DNA from: Gemmatales bacterium
GTDB taxonomy: Bacteria; Planctomycetota; Planctomycetia; Gemmatales; Gemmataceae
Length of the DNA: 64,000 nucleotides
Direction: 5' to 3'
NCBI GenBank assembly: GCA_026004675.1
Contig: BPJP01000005.1
Coordinates: forward strand, 326,662-390,661
A program made the translations under genes and the position numbers. Of this stretch, positions 54,301 through 61,273 are shown piece by piece. How positions within the stretch are numbered: position 1 is the first letter of the stretch; each line of letters starts with the position of its first letter. The notes beneath the pieces are model-generated. The model made no database searches, had not been told where the DNA came from, and saw nothing but the letters and a program-made list of their open reading frames with translations.

Positions 54301-54819
54301 ATTGTCGACTGGATGGTACTCGACTTTTCGACCTCGTTCTTCCCGCATTCCGGACGGGACAACTTCGGCGAAGCCTTCGCTTTCTTCGAATATGACTGGC
54401 TGTGGAACATCGGCGACCGGACCGCTCTCGTCAGCAACGGGTGGTTCGATCCAATCGGGGGAGGTGCGCGCGTGTACAATATCGGAGCCTTCCTGAACCG
54501 TCCCGACCGCACAAACTTTTATGTGGGCTATCGGCAGATCGACCCCTTGCAGAGCCGACTCGTCAGTGCCTCCGTGTCGTACATCCTGAGCCCCAAATAT
54601 GCCGTCACTGGTTCGACCAGCTACGACTTCGGCACGACTCAGAGCCTGTCGAATTCGCTCGTCTTTACCCGCATGGGCTCCGACTTGATGATCAGCTTCG
54701 GCATCAACTATAACGCTATTCTTAACAATTTCGGCATTACCTTCCAGATTCTGCCGAACGTCGCCTCGCGCCCGGGGCAAACCGCGATGATCAGTCCGTC
54801 TTCGCTGCTGACCCAATAA
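51394..54819 (+). CDS. lptD: LptD-like outer-membrane beta-barrel protein
   Basis: A 1141-residue protein starting at a GTG with GGGAGG five bases upstream. Signal peptide, then an OstA/LptA-like N-terminal beta-jellyroll (LRLSRNVPGDFGTIVLHADQIATWVEGDNRIFLLRG...DLYGEGNVRLEDG). A long Pro/Ser/Thr/Ala-rich linker (about residues 165-310) follows, then a second OstA-like segment (GGVILTVSNPQNRGGLIDIEADRLVVWTRGD...VEVYLAGNVEIRE). The C-terminal half (from about 540) is an LptD barrel (GLEGKNNGRIFAYGIYDRERDFIGGNRGI and repeated amphipathic strands ending SRLVSASVSYILSPKYAVTGSTSYDFGTTQS). LptD places lipopolysaccharide in the outer leaflet; a planctomycete homologue may handle a related glycolipid. 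LptE is not adjacent. Confidence 0.82.
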   Translation: MIGKPWIRRLLVALLALGGVTWTFVLGADEPLRLSRNVPGDFGTIVLHADQIATWVEGDNRIFLLRGLVFVHHGTVQARMQQAVGWVNQANTRRTGVMRIDLYGEGNVRLEDGADIQTGETAWIDLHTRGELKLKAQAGRVIRQAMPNDPFYRRALTALKSKQNAGSLQQTQYKRQATDNATRDRSTSAGSQGTAQRPGAATPPGSGSTAKKKSPVTPAISTSMSPTAPHAIQRTDYSPTSQTTPATPAQGLPRVVPPSVHIGEPRTTPLQPPAAPPSAMPGVGNPPAASPSGSSLPAPPRHLRIVPRTQAPFQVQEFPLANGEKAYVVTGGVILTVSNPQNRGGLIDIEADRLVVWTRGDTGQLFRDMRSERGSTTRSVEVYLAGNVEIRETSGSIAPQRPRRQPRNPEEARILRQQEERGQPGRSDGLENRVLRADEVYYDLGRNVAVAYQASLRYTQQGLPDPIFLRADELLQLSPKKFEAVRAEVFSSKLPSDPGLKVFVNQAILEERQVPKKSIFGTQVIDRETGQPVVETERLFTGKNVFFEIADIPVAYLPFVQGDAEDPLGPLKSLSVGYNRIFGTQVYTSFNVYDLFGIDPLPATRWRLDIDYLSRRGPAVGTDFDYFGKDFLGLEGKNNGRIFAYGIYDRERDFIGGNRGIFPHPDWRGWALWRHYQELPEDFTLQFQVSALSDKNFLEQFFYNEWNRDVNQETFFYLKQQRGIWAWTVIAEPNIRNWITETERLPQFDGYLIGQSFFDLFNYNAHASVGYLRLKTTDVPPPPVGLTELETEAARLDLWQELSLPFYAGPVKLVPYGVVDLAYYSNDLTGSDRGRFYGGGGARASLPFARFYPSIQSDLFNINGIHHKIIFGANYYIAHSDTPFTRLPQFDRLNDDPSDQALRDITPLQPALNPANGRFLATSALFDPQVYAIRRLVDNRVDTLDTIEVLQGNIRQRWQTKRGYPGMQHIVDWMVLDFSTSFFPHSGRDNFGEAFAFFEYDWLWNIGDRTALVSNGWFDPIGGGARVYNIGAFLNRPDRTNFYVGYRQIDPLQSRLVSASVSYILSPKYAVTGSTSYDFGTTQSLSNSLVFTRMGSDLMISFGINYNAILNNFGITFQILPNVASRPGQTAMISPSSLLTQ

Positions 54820-55246
54820 AATCGCCTGGAGGCGAAGGGCAGCGCAGCTGATTCGCCCACGGTCGACTCGACCGTCTCCGACGTCGGTGCCCAAGCCCAA
54901 GTTTCAGTCTGCGAACCACTTGCGCAGAATTGTAAAGGCGCCATGGACAGACCCCGGCGCTAACATTTTCTTTATTGGGCGCATTGTATCAGCGAAATAC
55001 CCATTTTTGGGAAAAATTTCATCCATTGGATGACTTTTGCATTGTCGCACGACTGGATTATTCATATCTCTACTTGAGGGAAAAAACCACGGTTCTTAGA
55101 ATTTGTCGTATGCTGGAAAAAGTTTTTTAATTCACGTCCTAACCTCCTTCCGATCGCGATGTATCATTTGTAGGGAAAGTTCCTACACTAGAGAGCCCGC
55201 CCGCTCTGGTTGACACCGTTGTCCTAATAATTATGGAGAAGGACTC
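54820..55246. other. AT-rich intergenic region before the second Rrf2 gene
   Basis: 427 bases without a supported gene. It contains three palindromes: ACGGTCGA-C-TCGACCGT (54859-54875), TCATCCA-T-TGGATGA (55019-55033) and TGTAGGGAAAGTTCCTACA (55169-55187). CCCA-TTTT-TGGG near 55000 is a weak hairpin. The first palindrome, 40 bases after the LptD stop, may be a terminator stem without a T-run. The region is notably richer in A/T than its coding neighbours. Confidence 0.6.
55169..55187 (+). promoter_or_regulatory. Probable Rrf2 autoregulatory operator
   Basis: TGTAGGGAAAGTTCCTACA is a 19-bp imperfect palindrome (TGTAGG/CCTACA arms) 59 bases before the Rrf2 ATG at 55247. Rrf2 regulators commonly bind such dyads over their own promoters. 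Its right half recurs before the ExbB-like gene. Assignment to this regulator is inferred from position only. Confidence 0.45.
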
Positions 55247-55666
55247 ATGAAGTTGTCGCGCACGGCTTGTTACGCTATCCAGGCGGTCGTATTCATGGCC
55301 CTCCAGGGCGAAAACCAAATCGTGATTGGCCATCGTGCCGCAAAGGAACTGGGCATTCCGGAAGGCTTCCTGCTCCGCATTCTGGTGGCCTTGTCCCGGG
55401 CCCGAATCCTCTGGTCGATCAAAGGACCGAACGGCGGCTATCGGTTGGCCCGGCCCGCGAAGGACATTTCCCTGCTTGATGTGGTGGAAGCTGTCGAAGG
55501 GCCATTGCGGGGCAGCGTCCTCTTCTCACCAGGCGAGGAATCCCGAGGCGTGGATCGCCGGCTCGAGGCCATTTGCCAGCAGATTACCGATTCCATCCGC
55601 AAGCAGCTGCAAAAGGTCCGCATCTCCGATTTGGCGACCAAAGGGAGTCTGGCCAAATCGCGATAA
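55247..55666 (+). CDS. Rrf2 family transcriptional regulator (copy 2)
   Basis: A 139-residue paralogue of the regulator at 47445 (MKLSRTACYAIQAVVFMALQG, AKELGIPEGFLLRILVALSRARILWSIKGPNGGYRLARPAKDISLLDVVEAVEG). It too lacks the three-cysteine cluster of IscR/NsrR, so iron-sulfur sensing is unlikely. GGAGAAGGA before the ATG is a strong ribosome-binding site. The long upstream region with a 19-bp palindrome suggests autoregulation. It is transcribed alone. Confidence 0.87.
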   Translation: MKLSRTACYAIQAVVFMALQGENQIVIGHRAAKELGIPEGFLLRILVALSRARILWSIKGPNGGYRLARPAKDISLLDVVEAVEGPLRGSVLFSPGEESRGVDRRLEAICQQITDSIRKQLQKVRISDLATKGSLAKSR

Positions 55667-55928
55667 AACGCTCGAATCTTCTGGACTCTTTCGTCGGTGC
55701 GCGCGGTTCGGATACCTGGGAACGGCAATCTTATGAGTGCGGTTGCCCCGGTTATCAGGATTGTGCGCTTTCTTTCTTTTTGCCGAGGCACCGATTTTTT
55801 CCACGGACCGGCTTTGTGGTCCCATTTGGCACTTCATAAATGTTATACTTACGGCGACGTCTTCGTTCGGCACATCCTCCGGTGCATCGCCGAGGTCCTT
55901 GATCATGAACGCGGCGAAAGGGTTGTCG

Positions 55929-56111
55929 ATGGAAAAATGGTTCTGCTGGAGTGCAATGGGCATTTCAGGAGTGTTCTTCCTCCTGTTCCTCCTTGACCTG
56001 ATCATCGGCCATCCTTTTATGAAACTCAGCCCGCTGGTCGACATCCTCGGCATGGTCAGCAGCGGATTGGTTTTTTATCTCGGCTGGAATGCCTATCAGG
56101 ACTTGCGCTGA
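55929..56111 (+). CDS. Small hydrophobic membrane protein
   Basis: A 60-residue protein, MEKWFCWSAMGISGVFFLLFLLDLI..., with two membrane helices (GISGVFFLLFLLDLIIG and PLVDILGMVSSGLVFYLGWNAY) and a short basic end. AAAGGG before the ATG at 55929 and the M-E-K-W-F opening support this start; an in-frame ATG at 55905 adds eight residues. It resembles short membrane proteins common in planctomycetes but has no named domain. Function unknown. Confidence 0.6.
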   Translation: MEKWFCWSAMGISGVFFLLFLLDLIIGHPFMKLSPLVDILGMVSSGLVFYLGWNAYQDLR

Positions 56112-56140
56112 GGTGGGAAGCAACTGAAACCAATCGAATT

Positions 56141-56722
56141 TTACAGCACAAGATCAGGCAAGGTCGGTAGCTGGGCGGCAAGGTCAGCGGTCGTCAGCGG
56201 CGGCAATGGCCGGTATCCCTGCCGGGCCAGGCGTGGCGAACGCAACGAGCATTCCTTTTCCAAAAGATAATAGCGATTATAGTCGGCCCGAAGTTCGTTG
56301 AGTTGGCGCAGGTCCACTTTGGCTATCTCTTCGGACCAGCGGACGTTAAAGCGGTCCATACTTTCTTTCAATTCTTTGAGGGCTTTCAACAATCGCCGCT
56401 TGGAATTCGTTGTCTCGACAGGAACGCGCAGCGTCGGCTTGAGTTCCAGGAACAACGACTCTAGCAGACATAGTTGATCGTCGTGCAAAAATGGTTTGAA
56501 AGCCCGCCAGTCGCCGGCCAACGCATAGGCCATACCGAGTCGAAGCCGGACGTTGGCAAGCAATTCGAGCCGGCGGCTTCGGCATCTGGCCAGCAGTTCG
56601 TCCCAGGCCTGCTGGACGCGACGCGCCCGCCGGACATATGCCGGTGCATCATACTGCGCGACGAATCGGCGAAAGATCTGCTGATCGCGGTCGGCGCCTG
56701 GCACGATGGTTTCTTCTTCCAT
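56141..56722 (-). CDS. Hypothetical helical protein upstream-oriented with RicT-like gene
   Basis: A 193-residue, mostly helical, Arg/Leu-rich protein (PAYVRRARRVQQAWDELLARCRSRRLELLANVRLRLGMAYAL; FLELKPTLRVPVETTNSKRRLLKALKELKESMDRFNVRW). No known domain or motif is recognised. It begins 38 bases after the RicT/PSP1 gene ends on the same strand, so the two are likely co-transcribed and may be functionally linked. Confidence 0.6.
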   Translation of the reverse strand: MEEETIVPGADRDQQIFRRFVAQYDAPAYVRRARRVQQAWDELLARCRSRRLELLANVRLRLGMAYALAGDWRAFKPFLHDDQLCLLESLFLELKPTLRVPVETTNSKRRLLKALKELKESMDRFNVRWSEEIAKVDLRQLNELRADYNRYYLLEKECSLRSPRLARQGYRPLPPLTTADLAAQLPTLPDLVL

Positions 56723-56760
56723 GTGGTCTCCGAAAGATCGCGATGCTCGGCTGGCGAGAC

Positions 56761-57570
56761 TTATTTGAGTCTGGTTAGCACATCATCGCCGCTGATGATG
56801 ACCCGACGGCCGTCCTCGTACTCTACGAGAATCTTGCGTGCGAGGATTTCCTGTGCCAGCACGCGAGCCTTCCCCGCGTTTGTGACAATTCGCGTTCCCG
56901 GCGCCGGCAAAGAGCGGCTGAATTCTTCGTAGACTTCGTTTTCGAAGCGAAGGCAGCATTTCAGTCGGCCGCACCGGCCGGAAATCTTCGTCGGGTCCAG
57001 TGTCGACTTCTGCAATTTGGCCATCCGCATCGACACCGGAGGCATCGACGTCATATGCGTGTTGCAACAAACGGGCCGACCGCAGTCGCCATAATCGGCA
57101 AGCAACTTGGCTTCGTCGCGTACGCCGATCTGCCGCATCTCGATCCGCGTCTGGAACTCCCGCGCCAAATCCTTCACCAGCTCACGGAAATCGACCCGCT
57201 TTTCCGCCAAAAAGTAGAAAATGATGCGTTCTCCGCCGAACAAATGTTCGACGTCCACCAAATGCATCGGTAGATTCCGCTGTTGGATGAATCGCTCGCA
57301 CGCCTCGTATTCCCGCTTTTCTGCTTCTTCGATTCGTGCGAGGTTGTTCATGTCCGCCCGATTGAGAGGCCGCAAAATGCGTCCTTCGGTCGGTTTGACC
57401 AGAAATTCTTTCGCCCTTTCCGTCGCCGGACACAACACCTCGCCAACCTCATGCCCGCGTTCGCTCCGAACGATGACACGGTTGCCATGGCGATACGTCT
57501 GCTCCGTTGGTGCTTCGAATTCACCAAGGAAGCGCATGGCACCGTGCCGAACGATGTATTGGTTGCTCAT
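56761..57570 (-). CDS. PSP1/RicT (YaaT)-type protein
   Basis: A 269-residue protein of the PSP1 C-terminal domain family. ILRPLNRADMNNLARIEEAEKREYEACERFIQQRNLPMHLVDVEHLFGGERIIFYFLAEKRVDFRELVKDLAREF is the PSP1 core. DYGDCGRPVCCNTHM (Cys163, 168, 169) and SGRCGRLKCCLRFE (Cys200, 205, 206) match the cysteine pattern that holds an iron-sulfur cluster in Bacillus RicT, a factor in RNA processing and sporulation signalling. RicA and RicF partners are not adjacent. The ATG at 57570 after CAGGG is preferred over an upstream ATG at 57609. Confidence 0.85.
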   Translation of the reverse strand: MSNQYIVRHGAMRFLGEFEAPTEQTYRHGNRVIVRSERGHEVGEVLCPATERAKEFLVKPTEGRILRPLNRADMNNLARIEEAEKREYEACERFIQQRNLPMHLVDVEHLFGGERIIFYFLAEKRVDFRELVKDLAREFQTRIEMRQIGVRDEAKLLADYGDCGRPVCCNTHMTSMPPVSMRMAKLQKSTLDPTKISGRCGRLKCCLRFENEVYEEFSRSLPAPGTRIVTNAGKARVLAQEILARKILVEYEDGRRVIISGDDVLTRLK

Positions 57571-57705
57571 CGCATTGCCCTGACTGGAGAACCCGAGCCG
57601 GAGTAGCACGCAAATTCCTTTGCCTTTGCTGGCTTCTTTGCGATAATCAACTTGACTCGTTTCCCACCTTTGTTTTCAGACCTAGAACCTACTTAAGAGG
57701 GTAAC

Positions 57706-59007
57706 ATGACCAGGCGAACATTGACAATTGCAATGCCGGTGATCCTTCTCGTTTGCAGTTCGCTCGTCGTTCGCGGCGACAATTGGCCTCGCTTCCGCGG
57801 ACCGAATGGAACCGGTGTTTCCCATGATAAAAACATACCTGTCAAGTGGACGGAAAAAAACATCCTGTGGAAGACCCGTCTGCCCGGCTTGGGGAACTCG
57901 TCACCGATCGTTTGGGAAAACCGCGTCTTCGTGCAGAGCGCACCGGGAGACGACAGCCGCGCTCTCATTGCGGTCGATGCCATCGATGGCAAAATCGTGT
58001 GGATCCAGTCGGTACCAGGCAAAAAAGCACATATTCATCCCCGCAACTCGCTCGCTTCGTCGACGCCAGCCACGGACGGGGAGCGCGTTTATTGCCTGTT
58101 TTGGGACGGAGAAAATGTCGATCTGCACGCCTTCGATTTTCAAACGGGCAAACCTCTGTGGAAACACTCGCTGGGCAGCTTCACCAGCCAGCATGGCGCC
58201 GGTCATTCTCCCATCGTCTACAACGGCAAAGTCATCATCAACAAAGACCAGGATCGCTACACCAAAGGCGAAGAGAATCTCCCCAATTTCAAAGGACGAA
58301 CCTCCCAACTCGTTGCTGTCGACGCCAGGACCGGCAAAGAAGTCTGGAGCGTCGACCGCCAGGCTTTTCGTGTCAGCTATTCGACCCCCTTGCTCGTCAA
58401 GACTGGCAACCGGGACGAATTGATCGTCACCACGTCGCTGGGTGTGACGGGCTACGATCCCGACACCGGAAAACAACTCTGGCACTGGAATTGGAAATTC
58501 TATCGTCCGGTGATGCGCACCGTAGGCTCGCCGATCTATAGCGAGGGAATTGTTTTTGTGGGGAGTGGCGACGGGTCGGGCGCGCGGCACTTCATTGCCG
58601 TCAAGAAGGGAGAATCGGGAGACGTCAGCAAGACGAATCTGGTCTGGGAAAAAACGAAGCCACGATCGACGCCTTACGTGCCGACCGCGCTTGCCCGAGG
58701 TCCATACATCTACTACGTCAATGACATTGGTGTTGCCGGTTGTTGGGAAGCCAAGACCGGCAAACAAATCTGGGAACAACGACTAGGTGGGGGCTTCAGT
58801 TCGTCTCCCGTCATGATCGATGGCAAAATCTACGCGGTGAACGAAGCGGGCCAGGTGTACGTCTTCGCTGCCGAGCCTGAATTCAAACTGCTGGCCAAGA
58901 ACGATATTGGCGAGCCGTGCAAAGCTTCGCCTGCGGTCGCCAATGGTCGGCTTTATATTCGCGGTCGTGACCACCTGTTCTGCATCGGTCAACCCGCTGG
59001 GCAATAG
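57706..59007 (+). CDS. Secreted PQQ-type beta-propeller repeat protein
   Basis: A 433-residue exported protein (signal RRTLTIAMPVILLVCSSLVVRG). It opens NWPRFRGPNGTGVSHDKNIPVKWTEKNILWKTRLPGLGNSSPIVWENRVFV, typical of planctomycete PQQ-like propellers. Repeated blades have the A-x-D-x-x-T-G-K-x-x-W motif (VDAIDGKIVWIQSV, FDFQTGKPLWKHSL, VDARTGKEVWSV, YDPDTGKQLWHWNW, WEAKTGKQIWEQRL). No calcium/cofactor-binding signature of a true quinoprotein dehydrogenase is evident, so it may be a structural or binding propeller. AGAGGG before the ATG supports the start. A long-loop hairpin follows. Confidence 0.88.
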   Translation: MTRRTLTIAMPVILLVCSSLVVRGDNWPRFRGPNGTGVSHDKNIPVKWTEKNILWKTRLPGLGNSSPIVWENRVFVQSAPGDDSRALIAVDAIDGKIVWIQSVPGKKAHIHPRNSLASSTPATDGERVYCLFWDGENVDLHAFDFQTGKPLWKHSLGSFTSQHGAGHSPIVYNGKVIINKDQDRYTKGEENLPNFKGRTSQLVAVDARTGKEVWSVDRQAFRVSYSTPLLVKTGNRDELIVTTSLGVTGYDPDTGKQLWHWNWKFYRPVMRTVGSPIYSEGIVFVGSGDGSGARHFIAVKKGESGDVSKTNLVWEKTKPRSTPYVPTALARGPYIYYVNDIGVAGCWEAKTGKQIWEQRLGGGFSSSPVMIDGKIYAVNEAGQVYVFAAEPEFKLLAKNDIGEPCKASPAVANGRLYIRGRDHLFCIGQPAGQ

Positions 59008-59031
59008 CAACTTTGTCCCGGTCGCTTTGCA

Positions 59032-59066
59032 GCCGTCACGTTCCTGGGCGCCGGGATCGTGACGGC
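59032..59066 (+). terminator. Hairpin after the PQQ-propeller gene
   Basis: GCCGTCACG (59032-59040) pairs perfectly with CGTGACGGC (59058-59066) around a 17-base loop, 25 bases after the stop, followed by TTCGTTGTTGT, a discontinuous T-tract. Plausible terminator; also faces the convergent Rieske gene. Confidence 0.55.
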
Positions 59067-59149
59067 TTCGTTGTTGTGTGCTTGTCGGCATCTCGCCTTG
59101 GTCTTCCTTAGCGCCGAAATACCGGATTTACCATGACCGAAAAGGGCGG

Positions 59150-59461
59150 TCACCAGGCGACTTGGATTTCGTCACCGACGATGCGCAGGGGAAAGGTGCG
59201 AGCGCATTTTTCGGACCGGTTTGTGTCCAGATGCTTGCCGTCCCGAATGCGGAAACGCCAATGATGAATCCGACAAGCGACGGTATCCCCCTCGATATAG
59301 CCATGTGCCAACGAGGCACCGGCATGTGGACAGCGATTGTCAAGGGCAAAGAACTCGCCGCCTATGTTGAAGATGCCGAACATCATGTCCCCGACGACGA
59401 ACATCCTCGCCTGGCCTTCGGGGATATCACGAGTCGTGCAGATCGTGCGATACGTGGCCAT
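59150..59461 (-). CDS. Rieske [2Fe-2S] protein
   Basis: A 103-residue small Rieske ferredoxin (MATYRTICTTRDIPEGQARMF). CPHAGASLAHG (Cys44, His46) and CRIHHWRF (Cys63, His66) provide the 2Fe-2S ligands in the C-x-H...C-x-x-H pattern. Standalone Rieske proteins are usually components of ring-hydroxylating dioxygenases or nitrite-reductase-type electron chains, but no oxygenase is adjacent. There is no signal peptide, so it is cytosolic. It is divergent from the prenyltransferase-repeat gene. Confidence 0.9.
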   Translation of the reverse strand: MATYRTICTTRDIPEGQARMFVVGDMMFGIFNIGGEFFALDNRCPHAGASLAHGYIEGDTVACRIHHWRFRIRDGKHLDTNRSEKCARTFPLRIVGDEIQVAW

Positions 59462-59563
59462 CGAAAAAACGAATGAATTGGAACTTGGTATCACCGCCTT
59501 GTCATGCCATTATAAAAGAAACACTTGTGTTTTCCGAAGCATCTTGTTTCCGTTGGACGATCT

Positions 59564-60508
59564 GTGCGCTTACCCTATTTGCTCGACCTGACTAGCCGAC
59601 TTTCCGAAGGCATGGCGAAGCTGCCCGCCGCTGACAGAAGACGGCATGGCGACTTTCTCTTGTCTAGCCAGAATCCGGACGGCGGCTTTTCCGGCCGGGA
59701 CGGCATCTCGGATTTGTACTACACCGGTTTCGCGTTGCGGGGATTGGCCATTCTCGATTGCTTGACCGAAGACGTCGGCCGAAAATGTTCGAGCTACTTG
59801 AGAAATTGTTTGCGAAGCGAGGCCAGCATCGTGGACTTCTTTTCGCTTCTGGTTTCATGTGCTTTGGTGCAAAGCTGCGGCGGACCGGATATCCTGGAAG
59901 ACGCTATCGCCGACTGGCCCGACCGTGTCGCCCAGGAATTGGAATCCTTCCGCAGCGACGACGGCGGCTACGCCAAGAGTGCCGACGGTAAATACGGCAG
60001 CACTTATCATACTTTCCTTGTGGCTTTGTGTTACGAACTTCTCGGCCGAACGGTCCCCCAGCCGAATCGGATTGTCGAGTTTGTCGCAAGCCGGCGGCGA
60101 GATGACGGCGGCTACGTGGAAATAGCTGCCATGAAACGGAGCGGCACCAATCCCACAGCAGCGGCCATCGGCACCCTGCAGATTCTTCACTCGGATGACT
60201 TTCCCGTATTGACGCCACAAGTCAGACACGTGACGGCCAATTTTTTGCTCGGGTTGCGGTCCCCCGACGGCGGATTTCTGGCGAACAGCCGGGCTCCGCT
60301 CGCGGACTTGCTTTCGACGTTTACCGCTTTGTGGACCTTGAAAACACTTGACGCGCTGGATCAGGTCGATACCGACCAGCTTTCCCGCTTTGTTGACCAA
60401 CTCGAAAGGGACAACGGTGGTTTCGGGGGAGGTATCTGGGACGAAGCTACCGATGCGGAATACACTTTCTATGGTCTTGGCTGCCGAGCTTTGCTCGCTC
60501 CCAGCTGA
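59564..60508 (+). CDS. Prenyltransferase/squalene-oxidase repeat protein (geranylgeranyltransferase beta-like)
   Basis: About 314 residues from a GTG at 59564 (an in-frame GTG at 59525 is an alternative). The protein has alpha-alpha toroid repeats typical of protein prenyltransferase beta subunits: FLLSSQNPDGGFSGRDGISDLYYTGFALRGLAILDCL, ELESFRSDDGGYAKSADGKYGSTYHTFLVALCYELL, VASRRRDDGGYVEIAAMKRSGTNPTAAAIGTLQIL, FLLGLRSPDGGFLANSRAPLADLLSTFTALWTL and QLERDNGGFGGGIWDEATDAEYTFYGLGC. Bacterial members lack alpha subunits and often no role is known. It is followed 66 bases later by an ABC transporter operon. Confidence 0.8.
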   Translation: MRLPYLLDLTSRLSEGMAKLPAADRRRHGDFLLSSQNPDGGFSGRDGISDLYYTGFALRGLAILDCLTEDVGRKCSSYLRNCLRSEASIVDFFSLLVSCALVQSCGGPDILEDAIADWPDRVAQELESFRSDDGGYAKSADGKYGSTYHTFLVALCYELLGRTVPQPNRIVEFVASRRRDDGGYVEIAAMKRSGTNPTAAAIGTLQILHSDDFPVLTPQVRHVTANFLLGLRSPDGGFLANSRAPLADLLSTFTALWTLKTLDALDQVDTDQLSRFVDQLERDNGGFGGGIWDEATDAEYTFYGLGCRALLAPS

Positions 60509-60574
60509 GCCACCACGGCTTCCCCACCACCCAACGGTTCAAAGAACGATACGAACCAGCGTGCTGCGATTGGT

Positions 60575-61273
60575 ATGTCTCTACAAGTCGATCAATTGTG
60601 CAAGGAATACCCCACGCGCGGCGAACCGCTGCGGGTTCTGACCGGCGTCTCCCTGGTAATGCAACCGGGCGAAGCACTTGCCGTCATGGGGCCGTCGGGG
60701 TCGGGGAAAAGCACCCTGCTTCACATTCTCGGCACGCTCGACACGCCGAGTTCCGGCACCGTGCTCATCGACGGACAAAACCCTTTTACCCTTGATGAAA
60801 ACGCCTTGGCCGATTTTCGCAATGAGAAAATAGGTTTTATTTTTCAAGACCATCACTTGTTGCCCCAGTGCACGGTGCTGGAGAACGTTCTGGTACCCAC
60901 CATCGTCACGCCTGCTCGTTCCAAAAAGAACGCCGACGCCGAAAGCTGGGCCAGACAACTTCTTGAACGCGTAGGGTTATCGAATCGTATCGATCATCGA
61001 CCCGCGGAACTATCCGGCGGAGAAAGACAACGCGTGGCCGTCGCACGTGCGCTCATCAATCATCCCACACTTCTTCTGGCCGACGAACCTACCGGCAACC
61101 TCGACCGCAAGACGGCAAAAACCGTGGGCCAATTGCTCCGTGAACTGCACGCCCAGGAGCAGACGATTCTCATTGTGGTCACGCACAGCATCGAACTCGC
61201 CCGCGAGTTCCCTAAACGCATGGAAATGATCGATGGCAAATTGCAACCCATGTCGGACGGAGGGGTGTCATGA
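60575..61273 (+). CDS. ABC transporter ATP-binding protein, LolD type
   Basis: A 232-residue ATPase. Walker A GPSGSGKST (39-47), Q-loop FQDHHLLPQ (Gln91), signature LSGGERQRVAVARAL (146-160) and Walker B LLLADEPTGNLD (166-177). It is of the LolD/MacB-type group that powers FtsX-fold permeases in lipoprotein release or peptide transport. Its stop overlaps the start of the permease gene (ATGA), so they are translationally coupled. Confidence 0.93.
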   Translation: MSLQVDQLCKEYPTRGEPLRVLTGVSLVMQPGEALAVMGPSGSGKSTLLHILGTLDTPSSGTVLIDGQNPFTLDENALADFRNEKIGFIFQDHHLLPQCTVLENVLVPTIVTPARSKKNADAESWARQLLERVGLSNRIDHRPAELSGGERQRVAVARALINHPTLLLADEPTGNLDRKTAKTVGQLLRELHAQEQTILIVVTHSIELAREFPKRMEMIDGKLQPMSDGGVS

